A stretch of 64,000 bases of DNA from Rhodosorus marinus (GCA_029953675.1 JAMWBK010000006.1:1054001-1118000), one strand, 5' to 3'; shown: positions 33,131-45,359, counted from the first letter of the stretch. The notes: a model not told the origin generated them from the sequence alone. Translations and numbers: made by a program.

Positions 33131-36100
33131 ACCCTTGAGCCGCCCCTGATCAAGACGACTTCTTCGCAACACACATTACTATGAAACGCACGGCGGAAGT
33201 TGTTTATTCCCGAAAAAAAAAAGATACCTGATCCTCCTTTTTCGCGATCAACCCTTTCATTATTCTAAAAAATATTAACGTCCTTAATAAAGCCATATTT
33301 TTGATCAACCTCAACAAATCAATACTCCTTCTTAAAATATCAATAATATATAATTTCAACTTCTTGATTTTTTGACTACCCCCTACGCCGTCACTCTGTG
33401 CTGTCTCCCCTACCCCCTCCGTTTCTTTAGCCAGCTTTATTTTAGTTGTGATAAGTTAGGGGCTATGGATCCTATACGGATTGGAAGCACTTTCTATGTT
33501 TATGTTTATTTCATTTCATTTCATGTATTTGTTTGATGACCTTACCCCCCCCTTAAGATCTCTACCCTAGTATGAGATTTTCGGATTGTACGCGCCGGGA
33601 TGATTCACAAGACCGGGAAAAAAGGCTGAACAAGTTTGGCAGAGTTGGGAAGGGGAACTGGAACAGAGGTGGAATCTTATCTGTTCTAATGAAACGGCAG
33701 TTTTTGTGTTTTTTTTTTGGTTTTCCTGAAGGTGTGTTTAAGTAGGACAATGACAAAATGTGCAGGCTCTGCTCTTATGTGAAGAGTTCCACGGCTGCTT
33801 GAAAGGGGGGTTGGGGGTAGTCGGGAAACGGAGGAAGAATTTGGAACGGGGGAGAAATATCTTTCGGGAAGCAAGGATATACATGCAGCATAGAAATTTT
33901 TTTCATTGACTGCATCCATTCTAAACTGAATTAGGCGAAAAATGTGAAAATCTGGAACCAGATAGGCCTTTCTTGGGGTGTGGGTGGCAAAAGAAAGAGC
34001 AAAAGAATTGTTTCCCCGTGCTTTGGTGGGCATGCGGAAAACTTAGCTTGTTAAAGTACCGCAACCCGAAGTCGAAAGCAGGCTCCAGGGGTGACGCGCG
34101 GTTCTCAAACTCAACGATATGGGTCAATATTGCCACCGTCTTGGCTACGCCCGTTGGGGGGGTACGGCAAACAAAGCAGAGTTGCGAATCTAGTTCGAAA
34201 ACTAAAAAAGAAATTCCACCCCCCTCGACTGCCATGCGCCAGTCTCAACCAAGAACGAGTTGGGATGTCTGTCCTGGTTAGCCCTTGGTTCGAAACAAAA
34301 TACTGTTCCGGATCAAATATTCCGGTGCTCCCCTGCTGACCCCATCCCCTCCCACCCCCCCTTTTGGTCGACCCGCGCAGGGTTGTTCATCGGCGTATCC
34401 GATCCTCGTTCGTCTTCGCCAACCCCTCCTTCGCAATCTGGGATAAGAAAACGAGAACTTTTGGGCGTCTATTCAGTTTCCTGTCCGCCGGTTAATGCTA
34501 GTGTGATGGTGATCCACCTCAGGTTTGGACCCCTTCTGATCCACCTTGACAAACAAACTTTTCGTGTGAAGAAAACTCGCAAAAATTGATACTCCTCAAA
34601 TATATTTACAATACCATAAATTGTAACCCAATGGAAAGGAGTATTGATTCCTATAATTGATGAAAACACTCAATCAGTCACAAAAGTATTATATTACAAT
34701 TCTTTTGCACCATATATTTGAAAAATTTATTCATCCATTTTCCAAGCGCGTTTTCATAGAAAAATATCGTTTTCAATTACATTTTGATTAGTCTGTTTGT
34801 TGGTTGGTTTCACAGTTGTTTTGATCCCAGCTAGGGAGGGTAAAATTATCGATCCCTATTTTTTGCCAAGATCAAAAATGGGTGGGTAATGTTGTAAAAA
34901 ACCAGAAAACCGCGTGAACGCCAATTTTTTTTTGGATGGGGAACCCATACAGTGAAACCAAAACAATCAAGGAGGGGTCGACAATAGCCACTTCTATTTT
35001 GCGTTGCACAAGTTCATCCCTTTCACAACCCCCCTCCCGGCCTTCCAGAACTGCACGAAACCATACAATATATTCAAAGAAAAATACACACAAGCAAACA
35101 GCCACTCAAGAATCTCCACAATTCTATATCTAAGAATCCTCAAATATTATTCGATAATTATCGAGCAATCTCCGAAGCGTTATCCAATCAAACTACCCTT
35201 CATAGTTTCCCAATTACAAACATCTACCCCTTGTAGACTAAGAGCAACTATGTTCTTGGTAAGAGTGTACCAATTCCGTTCGTCCGCACAAGAAATAAGA
35301 AAGAGGTGAATCAATTTTGCGATCAACCCCCTCATCGAACACGCACACCACACCCCACCCCCCCCCCTTGCCCCATTGCCAACCCCCGCTGTTAGGTTTT
35401 CCTATATTGATTGATAATTTAGATAGTGTCTGAGGTATAAGCCAGTGTTGCCCCTGGTCATTTTTGTCTGTGCTTCAATATCTCAGTGAACAGAGAAGAA
35501 AACAATTTTTGTCGATTGCTCATGTTCTTGAAGGGGAAATCTTCTCTTTTGTTTGTTTCGTCGAATGAAAGCAAGCTTGTGTCACACGTCTATCACAATT
35601 TCTGCCGTTACATATTTTTGAGGTTGGTTTCGTTTGAGAGTTTTGGTGGTTCGTTGTGAAGCAGAGAAGGGAAGGGGGGGGGGAATGGGGGGAGGAAGGA
35701 GCAGCACCACCGACCGTTTCGGATCACTTTGACACAAAAGTTCTTGGTAGTTTGTCTTTTCTAGCTGTTATGTGAGATTTTTTGAAATTTTTGGATTAGC
35801 AGGTGTAGAACACGGACAAGGGGGGATAGAAGAGAAGGGTGAGGGGTGTGTTTGCAGGTGGTTGTGGAGCAGGGTCGTGAAAAAGCAGTCGTGGAATAAA
35901 TTACTATAAGATCCATCGATGTGAATTATTGAAGGCCTATGCAGCTTTTTTCTTGGATTTTTACCAACAAGAAGACCACTTTCCGCAGCCAAACGCTGTC
36001 AAAAAAAGAAAAGTGATGGCTTGCTAACTAGCACTCGCAAAATGTCACAGTGCACTCTGTCAGTACCATTGACCAGAGAGTACTTTTCTTCTTTCGATCC

Positions 36101-37853
36101 ACATTGAGATAATTGCCCCTACCTCTCCGTCCTCTGCGTAACGGTCATGTTTGCTTAGGAAGCGGTGTCAACGTCCGGGCAGTTGACTTCTACTGTCTCG
36201 TCGAACGGCAGGCAACTGTTAGAAAGAGAAATTCGAAAGTCGGGTTGCCATTCGTCCATATCACATGTGTTTCATCCCAAATTTGCTTTGTTTATTGGCA
36301 AGGGTTTTTGTTAGTTGACGTGTGCAAGACGCGATTTTAGGCTGAGAACGTGAACGTCCAACGGGCAATAGATCGGTCAACCAATTCTGCTTTTGGGACA
36401 CGGTTTTGTAATAGTCCCATTTTAGAATCCCTTCATCAGTACCTTCGAATTTTAAGCATGAGTTTATAGACCCTATAGGCAGCACCGCGATCTGCAGCTT
36501 TGACAAAGCGGTCGAGGTAGCTCAAGCGATTGCCCATTTCTTGCGGTATCACCCTCACTCACCCCTGGGCACGTGACAATGAACCATTGTTCCATAACCA
36601 GAAATCTGCTAGGCACCAGCACTTTCCTGGCCGGACAGATGGTACAACATCACCGTCGCAGCCCGTATTGAAGAAACGGCTGAAAATATATGGAGGTCAC
36701 GGCACATGATGTCACTGAGCCAGGTTTGCCAGTATCTGCATCCACATCATCATCATCATCATCATCAACAACATACGTGACAATTCGACTCCCCTGAACT
36801 CATCGAGCTCCCGTGCAATAGTGAGCTACAAAACAATTCAGTATAGCTGACTTTCCCTTGCAATACTCAAAATGTTCGATCAAAGAAATAAGCAGTCGGG
36901 GGGTTTATTCCACCGACCGGGTTGATCTCCGCGCAAAGTTTTACTTCCAACAAATGCTTTGGGATAAAAGAACCAGGTCTTGAGCAACTTCGGCGGTTCA
37001 TTGTGGCATATGATTCATCGTCATCATGGCTTTATTTGATGATGCAGAAACCTTCGGACAGTAGTTCAGTTTGACGATCATGCAGAAGCCTGAGAGCCGG
37101 GCAAATATACTAGCTGTAAACTCCAGCTGTAGGCGAAGGAGCAAGACGTCGATGAGTAGCGTTTTACACCGCCGTTCATGGAAAACTCATATCCCCGGGT
37201 GGGTGTCCTAGTACTGGGAACGGAGGAGTCATACACTTCTTACTCACTAGTTGTGACTCGCCTTTCCCTTAATGCTGTGGTGGCGTTCTACTGCCGCCTT
37301 AGTTTTAGATGCCCTCTCTCTCGGTTTCGCCTAGCCTTCTTCCTGTCCTGGTTGCTGCTCTGAATAAAAATTCGGAGATGAGTAGCGGCTCCGCTCCACC
37401 ACACAGCGAGGCTAAGGCGGACAGACAGCCCGAGCCCTTGGGCCAGGAGAACACCGGATAATGTCCATCCGAAAAGGACTCCATGAGAAGGGACTAAAAA
37501 AAATGCAATAAGCAAAGCTTCTTTGTTAGCAAAATAATCGCTCCGTATGCATCATCGTGACTGGCTGGGTCTTCTCCTGTTGTCATCCAAAAAACTCCAG
37601 TGCGCCTCTTCAGTTGTTCAGAAGTGTGACTTAGCCAAAGGTTTCTTTCGCTGGGTTCCACTGAACAAAGCCTTTTTCCGGCTGTGCTTTAGCTGGAACA
37701 GAAGTGAATCTCGAACCTGCCGCCCACGGCATAAAAAGTGAATCGTCACTGCCGTCGGCATTGGAGTTCCTGGATTTCCGAATTTTTTTCGAGACGGCTG
37801 GGGGGAGGGAGCGAGAGCGTTGGCTCTTTCGAGAATTTTTTATAAGTTTCGAC
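33131..37853. other. Long intergenic region, no confident gene
   Basis: Mostly AT-rich with several G-rich or C-rich stretches (about 33,560-33,960 and 35,640-35,870 G-rich; 35,335-35,390 C-rich). By the pattern at neighbouring genes these could mark gene starts, but no frame next to them is convincing. A CAT/ATC trinucleotide run lies at about 36,745-36,767. No tRNA or rRNA gene is recognised. Confidence 0.45.
36745..36767. repeat. Trinucleotide microsatellite (CAT)n
   Basis: Seven to eight uninterrupted CAT units in noncoding DNA. Confidence 0.85.
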
Positions 37854-37860
37854 TATAAAA
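37854..37860 (+). promoter_or_regulatory. Candidate TATA box before a small ORF
   Basis: TATAAAA followed by a pyrimidine-rich stretch (about 37,860-37,875), a plausible initiator region. The first ATG downstream is at 37,917. Confidence 0.4.
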
Positions 37861-37916
37861 CCCCTCTCTCTCTTGGAGCCTGACCAAAACATCCCAAAAC
37901 GTCATCATTGGCCTAC

Positions 37917-38111
37917 ATGTCCTTGAGGAACCTCTCAAGAACGGGAAGTTCCCTGAATTCCATCCATTTTTCTCATAACTGGCCCCTCCTTTGTAGCGGA
38001 GGCCTTTGTTTGTTTGGCTACCAGCAGTTGTCCTTGTTTGAGGTGGTTATGTTGCCTTTTTGGACTCAGACTCTCCACCGTTCGGCTTTACTAACAAAAC
38101 GGCGAAGTTAA
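37917..38111 (+). CDS. Hypothetical 64-residue ORF behind a TATA box
   Basis: The frame runs from the first ATG after the TATA box to TAA and begins MSLRNLSRTGSSLNSIHF. No family is recognised. The only support is its position: TATA box 63 bp upstream, pyrimidine-rich initiator, no intervening ATG. It may be the first exon of a spliced gene or chance. Confidence 0.25.
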   Translation: MSLRNLSRTGSSLNSIHFSHNWPLLCSGGLCLFGYQQLSLFEVVMLPFWTQTLHRSALLTKRRS

Positions 38112-38740
38112 TCCTCAGGGGAATGAGTAAACGACCTTGCCTCAGGAAATACGTCACTCCGCCCGAAGCCCAGGTCAGTGGGAGGTGCTCTTTGGAGCAT
38201 TAGCGTTTCGAGCAGTGTAGCAGCATATCTCGTAACTTCTATGTAAGTTCGATGCTATACAGCATTGTTTAACGGGCGATGCCCTATGGGCATGTGTTGG
38301 TGAATCATGCCACCTGTGCATCCGCATGACTTGGCCTTGTCATCAGTAAGGATAAATCCCGGCACTAAGAAGACGTAGCCGATGACTGGGAGGGGCATCA
38401 TCCGGTGGATGTGCTTTTGCGGGTCTTCGGAGAAGCTTTCTTATTCGTAGGCTCCCGGGTTGGAGAAACGATATCCTTTCGGCTGTTTTGCGTACTCAGA
38501 GTTTACCCTCCGAACCAGTTGAACTGCAAGATGTGGACGTAGTGGCATCTATGGTTTGGATCACCCCTCTTGCTTCGGATGAAGTTGAGGCTAACAACAA
38601 GAGCAGCTTGCTTATAACAGTCTACAGATTCACTTTTACATTCCTAGTTTTGCTCAAACCTCACACTTCCAAAATCTAGCGCCGTCCCGTAACACCTAGA
38701 CACACGCCAAAGATAGGGGGCGGCTTTGGGTAGGTCTGAT
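38112..38740. other. Intergenic region, no gene seen
   Basis: Short frames only. The right end is the presumed 3' region of the LIM gene. Confidence 0.5.
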
Positions 38741-40468
38741 TCATCGAAGAGGTGTGCCTACCCTCGCCATAGTAAACTTTGGCGTATTTACATTTTTAAC
38801 GGAATAGCAGTTCCCACAAAACGGTTCATTCGGCTTGTGCGGAAGCACCCAAAACCTCTCGGCCGTGATCGCCTGCCCGCACCTGCGACATGTGAAGCAT
38901 ATGGGGTGCCACGTCTTGTTCAACGCAGTAGTAACCGTCCCCAAGATGCCTTCACCGCAAGCAGCGCACCGTGGTGCCACCTTGTTCTTGTAGCAGTTAG
39001 AACACAGCGCCTTCCCGGCGTTCTCGTGAAAAGTCCCCCCAGTTAGCGGGTTTCTGCACATCGCACAAACGAAGCACGACGCGTGGAAGCGCTTGCCCAT
39101 TGCCTTGGTGATTGTACCTTCAAGTTCTCGACCACACGCATAGCAAGGATCCGGGAGCTTGTACGCTTTGGCCACGTCCTCCTCTTCATCGCCGTGATCG
39201 ACGATTACCTCGTCCAGCTTCTTCTTGTAAGCAGTAGAGGAAGTTTGGCCAGGACCAGCAGGCTTAGCGGCCGCTTTCGGAGCAGCAGGACCAGGTGCCG
39301 ATCCGGGTGCGCCCTTTTTCTTCTTCTTCGACCCCTTCTTCTTGGATGAGCGACGAGCTCCACCTTTTGGAGCAACTGCCGACGCTCTAGCAGCATTCGC
39401 TTGTGGTGCAGCGTCCTTTCCGCCTTCGGAAGCTGCTTGGACCCCGGATTTGTTCACCTTCTGCGAGGCGGCTGTTGCTCCAGTGGCACCCTGCAGCGCT
39501 GCGCCGTAGTTGAATCCAGCCTTCTTTGCAGCCGCTTGATTCGCATTCTTGGTCGCCTTCTTTTCACCGTCCTTACTCGATTTAGAAGAAGGCGACGAGA
39601 CTCGGGCAGTTGTGACCTTGAGGGCAGCCGCGGCCTCCGCAGCATGGATCAGTTTTTCCTGTTTCTCAGCAATTTCCTTTAGCCCGGCGTTTGCACTCTG
39701 TTCTGTCACCTCGACTACAAATGTCTCCCAGTCGGAGATCTCACCTTCACGATCCGTCAATTCACCACTGCGTTCAGCGCGAAGGTATCTCCCGGCGGGA
39801 AACTTGTCGTCAGTTGCAAGTATCGCGACCTGGGCCATGTTCCATTTCCCAACTCTAAGTTTGATGCTGAGGGTGGATCCAGTCAAGAATTCCACGTCCT
39901 TTGGATTGGTCACCAGTAGCTGATACCTGTCCACATCTAGGCGCTTCCCCGTTCGGAAGAGAACGAACTTACTTGCGTCCTCTTCCTTTCCATTGCACCG
40001 ATTCCCGCCAAGCAGTATTCCACCGTGCACAGAGCGCAACCGGAAGACGCACTCTATAGATAGGAGAACTGAGAGCGCTCCGACTTTAGCGTCCACTGGG
40101 CGATTCGGCAGGCCCGCTATACTCACATCTTTCAACCGGAACTTTTCCCACGCCCGACAGTGTTCGACGAGCTTCAGCTCTCCGCTTCTCGTCGCACAGA
40201 GATTCTTGCTTTCCTTCTTCAACACCAGCTGTCCATCCGTGAGTACAGTTACTTCCCAGGGATTACGCTGCTCAACCAGATCTACTTTATATCCTTCAAC
40301 GATTCCAAGAAACTTGTGACTTTCCGGGTCACATATCGCACCGTCACGATCTACTCTCCATCGACGGGACAGCACCGTACCGTTATGGCAATGATAAAGC
40401 TCACCCGTGAAGCCAACTTTGAGCAGTGGCGTGAGAGAATAATCACTGCTTTTCGCATAAACCGCCAT
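38741..40468 (-). CDS. Fascin-like and twin-LIM domain protein, 575 residues
   Basis: Residues of about 1-245 resemble fascin-like beta-trefoil repeats; the best match is GRYLRAERSGELTD followed by DWETFVVEV, the usual end of such a repeat, and an earlier FRLRSVHGGILLGG strand. Residues of about 265-430 are low-complexity, rich in Ala, Gly and Lys, with the basic cluster SKKKGSKKKKKG. Two LIM domains close the protein: LIM1 uses C442, C445, H462, C465, C468, C471, C489 and C492; LIM2 uses C501, C504, H521, C524, C527, C530, C551 and C554. Each LIM domain binds two zinc ions. The two parts together suggest an actin-associated or scaffold protein. That is inference; the fascin-like assignment is moderate, the LIM assignment firm. 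Single exon; ATG at 40,468. Confidence 0.88.
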   Translation of the reverse strand: MAVYAKSSDYSLTPLLKVGFTGELYHCHNGTVLSRRWRVDRDGAICDPESHKFLGIVEGYKVDLVEQRNPWEVTVLTDGQLVLKKESKNLCATRSGELKLVEHCRAWEKFRLKDVSIAGLPNRPVDAKVGALSVLLSIECVFRLRSVHGGILLGGNRCNGKEEDASKFVLFRTGKRLDVDRYQLLVTNPKDVEFLTGSTLSIKLRVGKWNMAQVAILATDDKFPAGRYLRAERSGELTDREGEISDWETFVVEVTEQSANAGLKEIAEKQEKLIHAAEAAAALKVTTARVSSPSSKSSKDGEKKATKNANQAAAKKAGFNYGAALQGATGATAASQKVNKSGVQAASEGGKDAAPQANAARASAVAPKGGARRSSKKKGSKKKKKGAPGSAPGPAAPKAAAKPAGPGQTSSTAYKKKLDEVIVDHGDEEEDVAKAYKLPDPCYACGRELEGTITKAMGKRFHASCFVCAMCRNPLTGGTFHENAGKALCSNCYKNKVAPRCAACGEGILGTVTTALNKTWHPICFTCRRCGQAITAERFWVLPHKPNEPFCGNCYSVKNVNTPKFTMARVGTPLR

Positions 40469-40860
40469 CGGGCCTCCTTTTTAGTTTCCTCTTCTACTCT
40501 CTTCGACACTCCCAGAAAAATGCTCTTCTACTCTAGTTCCCGGTCCGCAGAACCGGTTCGGTTTCTCTCCAAGTTGCCTACCATCCAAAAACTGGAAGGA
40601 AATCGGTCTTCGGAGACGATCTCCACAGGCCAAAGAAGCCGGGGGGTTCTTAAACAAGAAAGGAACAGTCCAACGAACAAAAACAAAATTGGGTGAAACC
40701 CTTTCTTCTTACCCCTCCCTCTGTATTCCGAAGTCCCTCCTAACAATCTAAAGGGCTCAAACAGCTCCTTAAGTATCCTTCTACCCCCTCCTAATCATTC
40801 CCAACCGGCTCCTCACATCCATCTCCTACCTCTAGTCTTCCGCGTCCCCATACCGTATCT
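40469..40860 (-). promoter_or_regulatory. Pyrimidine-rich (plus strand) 5' flank of the LIM gene
   Basis: The plus strand is C/T/A-rich, so the sense strand of the LIM gene is purine-rich and relatively C-poor. No TATA box is evident. Confidence 0.35.
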
Positions 40861-42405
40861 TTGAACTGTGGAGATAGCAAAAAAGTTCATCTCGGCCAAG
40901 CATACCTACCCCTAAACGGAAGACTACATTCTAATTTGAATATATAATAATATTAAAATAAAAGTATCTGTATGAGCCGGACTGATGAATCATTAGGGGG
41001 GATTCTTTAATTTCGGTTCTATATTATTAGTACGGCATTGCTGAAGATGACATTTGGGTCCCTTGTTCCCCCCCTTTCTGAAACCTTGAATCTACGCTTA
41101 TTGAATAAAAATAATTAAATGTACTCTAGTTTGTCAAAGGGGATCTCCGTCTTGAGGGGGGTATCATTTTATTGTGACAGTTAAAAGTGTATTTTGAAAG
41201 GATTCATGTTGTACTATTTTTAATGTGGAAATTTATATTATAGTACTAAGGACATCTAGTCGATGTATGAGTTTAAAAGTCACCGACGCTCGGCGCAATC
41301 GTAATTATGGGCTAAAGCTAATTTTTATACGATACAGCTATGCTTTTTTAAAATTTTATTTCGTATCTTGTGCGACGAGCGTATTTTCTACTGTATTTTT
41401 AAAAACAAAAAGGTGTTGTGAGCACGTAAGCAGCGGTGTTTTTTGTTCACACTTCTTCCTTTCCCCAGAGTGGCAAGCTCCAACGCGGCATCTGTTTACA
41501 AACTTTATAAACCCAAAACGGAGGACTTCAAAGGGTGTTCCCTTTGAACAGCCCTGCTATGCTAGCTAAGGAAGTAAGGGGGACGCATGGACCTCGCCTC
41601 CCTTTTCCAAGAACAAAAAGCCACATCTTGAACGCGGCCTATCCTGGTTTAGTTGGGTGACGATTTTAGCCAAGTCATAAAGCTTTGGCTTCGCTAACTC
41701 TCCATCCCTCAACCGCCTTTCAAGCACGGTTCGTCCTTCAATCACTTTTCTCAATCAACTTCAATCACTTTCAACGATCAGCTGAGCCTGGGCTCATAAC
41801 CTCTTCGGGCAGGTGTACGAGCAAACAATGTGTTTCGCGTATGCGACTCTTTTTACTACTTTTGCTTGGAGTCTATCCCTCACTAGTATGCCAACAAGCT
41901 CGGCTCGGATGGGTCTCGCATGGTCTCCTCCAACTCTTCTAAGTCATCTCAAAATCTATACGTGCATGTCTTGCTTTCACGCGTCTGTTTCTATCCAGGG
42001 TCTGCACGTTCATAGTTTGCTTCAACACGGAGGCACATGAATGCTGGGATGAGAGGTAATGTTAGGAAATGGTCTGGTAGAGCTGAGCATTGACCACGGT
42101 CCCCAACCTTGTGTCGCCTTGAGCGAAACACGGGGCAGGGGCTCTGATTTTATGTCGTACCCTGTTGAGAATTTTACAACTTTTTTAGACTTTTTCTTAC
42201 CGTATCCTAGGCAGATTACCCTAGAATACTCCTTTTATGCGCAGGTATTAACCATAATATTCCACATGCCCGGTCAGTACAGGCAAAAAACGGCCTCTCC
42301 GTAAATCTAGAAACTGTTTAGGTATTGTCTCCTACCAAGCCATCAAGGGCTGATCAATTCGATCTATCAGATTTGAAGACAATCTGTCCATTACCTTGAA
42401 ACGTC
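40861..42405. other. AT-rich intergenic region, no gene seen
   Basis: Frames are short with no recognisable domain. The right end abuts the inverted solo LTR. Confidence 0.5.
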
Positions 42406-42663
42406 TGTTACGTCCTGCCCGAACAAGTCAGCCGTCAGAAGTGTAGCCCAAAACAAGGCTAATAATAGATAAGTCTAGATCTAATAATAGTACTCTAGCA
42501 AACCCAAGACATGAACCGGAAGCCTATAAATACGGAATTTACGACCTTCTGTCTTAGGATTAGAGCTAGAGGAGGGGTATCGAAGATAGAGAAAAAGATA
42601 AAAACATAAAAGGGAATTTGAACTATTTTGGATCACCGACACGCGTTAATGGAGAACGTGTCA
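42406..42663 (-). mobile_element. Solo LTR with perfect 5-bp target duplication (copy B, inverted)
   Basis: On the minus strand it begins TGACACGTTCTCCATTAACG and ends ACGTAACA, the same family as 24,901-25,133, at 258 bp. It is flanked by ACGTC at 42,401-42,405 and ACGTC at 42,664-42,668, a perfect 5-bp target duplication. The extra length relative to the other copy is mostly a small internal duplication around 42,465-42,495 ('ctaataatag' twice). No internal retrotransposon sequence is present. Confidence 0.92.
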
Positions 42664-43793
42664 ACGTCGGTCCGGACCCTTGGTCATCGCCCGGTAAGCC
42701 TCATCTGACGACATGGACGTAACTTTAGAAAGTTAGGTAAATACAAGTGCGGTATTGTGAAACTGGGAACTAGCCAGCCTTGTGATCCGATCCAATGACT
42801 TTTTCATGTGGTACCCCTCCAGGTGGGAGCGTCGCCCCCTTGACCAGACTTACTAACTACCAAGACAGGTTTTCGCAAGGTGCACAAGGCAAACCATCCA
42901 TCACTGTGTTCAACAACTCATCAAACGAGGTGAAGGGCACCAGCCCAGAGTTACACCCTGGCCTTGAGCTCAAATTTCCCCGCTTCGGCTGCTTTGAGAA
43001 ATAATCGGCCTCGATATCAACCAGGCTCATATAGTGGAAACTGAGCGGAGATCTCAGTTTTTACCTTTATATGGGTGAGAAAGAATTTCTGGTTTTTTTG
43101 CAAAAGTGACTAGTAAAGCGAAAATAAACTGGGCAGTATCATAGTACAAAGCCGTTTATATCATCTTTATAAATTATAATTAAATAATAGCGTATCAGTA
43201 CGTGGTTAGTGATGCTCAGAAATATATTTAAGTGTCTTTACTGGGGGTCCGGACACCCTCCCTCTCCTCTCGCCTGGAAAACTCGCGCGGATTCTGTCCA
43301 ATACTTAACAGCAGCTATCTTGCTTCCATATTTCTCATCATACAGGCCAGACAAAGCATTCGACTCTCAGCTGCGGCGCGCCCATTCACGCGCCCTTGGT
43401 ATGCACCACCGCCGGGCGGTCTGTCGAAACAAATCTCAGTCTACCCATGCAGAAGCAAAACGCAGGAAAACAAACCCAAACTCAGTGCTGAGCAATTTAA
43501 GGCACCAGGAAACACTTCTCTGAAGGCTTCGTCTCGTTTCTATCCAGTTGACTCCGTACCCCACCGGCTAAAATATGCCGGCGGAGCCCTCACCCAATCC
43601 CAGACTCCGTATTCGCTACCGATTTCCGTCGGGACGGTGGAGATTAGGGTTTTGGTTTGTGTTAGGGCTAAGCCATTTGGACACATTTATAGAAACAGGG
43701 TTTGGTTGTTGGGGTGGGTGGGGTGTAGGTGACTGGTTGTTAAGGATAGAGGGAGAGGAAAGGAGGCAGTGGAGACAGGTTTGTATTTCAAGG
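42664..43793. other. 5' region of the MRM1-type gene; no other confident gene
   Basis: A 69-codon frame at 42,795 (+) lacks any recognisable feature. From about 43,680 the plus strand becomes G/T-rich and C-poor, as at other gene starts here. The methyltransferase frame is open upstream to an ATG at 43,575, but that part does not look like a protein domain. Confidence 0.5.
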
Positions 43794-45359
43794 ATGCTTG
43801 CTGAGGACATGGGGCTGTGTTTTGTCGTGGGAGGTGGCCTATGGAGGTTGCGGTCGCGAATTTCTGCGACGAACAAGGTGCGATGTTTGTCTAGTGGTGG
43901 ATGGGTATCAAGGGCATCTGGTAGTGGAAGACAGGATAGACCAGAGCGGGGAGCTGGTGGAGGCAGGTCAGAGGATGGATCTAGTAGAGGGTCTTGGAAC
44001 AGGTCTGATAGGACCGGACGTGGTCCTCGCGGTAGTGGTAGTGGTGGTGGTGGAGGTGGTGGTGGAAGATCATGGGATAAGTCTGGGGACAGCGGGAGAA
44101 CGAGTGGCGGATGGAATCGGTCGGAGAAACGCTCTGGGCGTCCTGAGTTCGGTAGATCAGGTGATAGCAGAAGAGGGGGGGACCTCGATGAATGGAAGTC
44201 TGAGAGGGGAAGATCGAGCGGTAGGTCAGGTGATAGCAGAAGAGGTAGGGAATTTGATCAATGGAAATCTGAGAAGGGAAGATCGGGCGGTGGACGGGAT
44301 CGGTCGGAAGCTGGCAACCGCTCTCCTCGGTTTGATGGTGAGAAGTCCGGAGATGCGCGGAGAGGGAATCAGGACGATGAATGGTACGCACCACGTGCGT
44401 TTAATGAACGAAGGGAGCGGACTGACGAGGAGGAGCTTAGCGAGCTGCAAGTTGCGCTTCGTTCTGGAAATGATTTCGTCTTTGGGGCGAATCCGGTCCT
44501 GGCGGCTCTGCAGTGCAAAAGGAGGAACTTGATGTATGCACTTTGGGTTGCGGACTCTGCTACGACGAGGGATAGAAGCGAGGCAAAGCAAATATTCGAA
44601 CTTGCATCACGGCTTGATATAGAGGTTAAGCAGCGTTCGAAGGGCGACCTAAACGCTATGAGCGGCAACCGCCCACACCAAGGGTTCGTTCTGGAATCGT
44701 CTCCGCTTGAAATGGTCCCGATTACTCAACTGGACAAGACGGAGGAGGGTTTCCCACTCTGGTTGGCGCTGGACGAGGTCACCGATCCGATGAACTTTGG
44801 TGCGTTGACTCGATCCGCCTTGTTCCTGCGCACTGCTGGGATCGTTGTCTCCGAGAAAAACTGCTGTTCCCTCACACCCACCGCATCAAAAGCATCATCT
44901 GGAGCTCTTGAAGTCCTGCCAATCCACTCCGCGAAGAACCTCCCTGCGTTCCTCAACAAGTGCTCGGAGAACGGATGGAGAATCCTCGGAGCCCATCTCC
45001 ATCCCAATTCAAAAGATGTAAAACAGTTTCAACTCGACCAGCCTACGGTCCTAGTCGTCGGATCTGAAGGTACCGGCCTGAGAACAAACGTAAGCGAACC
45101 CTAGCAAGACAAAAGACCGGCTTCAACTTTTCCTCTTCTAGCGAACGTTTCTTTGTGTTCGCAATCAAGGAGACCGGTCAGTTTCTCCAAAAATTTCTTC
45201 ACTGTGTTGCCTAAACGCCTTCGTCTTCCGTGTCTTCTCGAAAAGGTGTTGAACTGCTGCGATGAATACGTACAGATCGGAGGCGGATCAGTGGGAACTG
45301 TGGATTCGTTGAACGTAAGCGTCGCTTCTGGAATTCTCCTACATCACTTCCTAGGATGA
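43794..45359 (+). CDS. MRM1: Mitochondrial rRNA 2'-O-ribose methyltransferase, MRM1/SpoU family (two exons)
   Basis: Exon 1 is 43,794-45,089 (donor GTAAGC), exon 2 45,246-45,359 (acceptor after CTCGAAAAG), giving 469 residues. The SpoU motifs are LALDEVTDPMNFGALTRSA (about 324), VVGSEGTGL (about 420) and, in exon 2, SLNVSVASGILL (about 453); the join reads GLRTNV-LNCCDEYVQI, as expected for the family. The N-terminus FGANPVLAAL region is the substrate-binding domain. MRM1 enzymes use S-adenosylmethionine to 2'-O-methylate a guanosine of mitochondrial large-subunit rRNA. The start is chosen at 43,794 (MLAED; next ATG 43,809) because the first 35 residues are basic and Ser-rich like a presequence; an in-frame ATG at 43,575 gives an unlikely 73-residue extension. 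Residues of about 40-200 are an unusual Arg/Gly/Ser/Asp-rich region with a 23-residue tandem repeat. Confidence 0.87.
44151..44288 (+). repeat. 69-bp in-frame tandem repeat inside the methyltransferase gene
   Basis: 'ggta(g)(a/g)tcaggtgatagcag' begins at 44,151 and again at 44,220. The repeat encodes GRSGDSRRG..., 23 residues twice, in the disordered Arg/Gly/Ser-rich part. Confidence 0.88.

Noticed and set aside
36745-36767. CAT-triplet run as a His-tract coding exon
   Set aside because: No open frame of any length surrounds it.
43575-43793. In-frame ATG extending the methyltransferase by 73 residues
   Set aside because: The extension is Trp/Gly-rich, lies in the G/T-rich flank and would bury the presequence-like segment that starts at 43,794 or 43,809.
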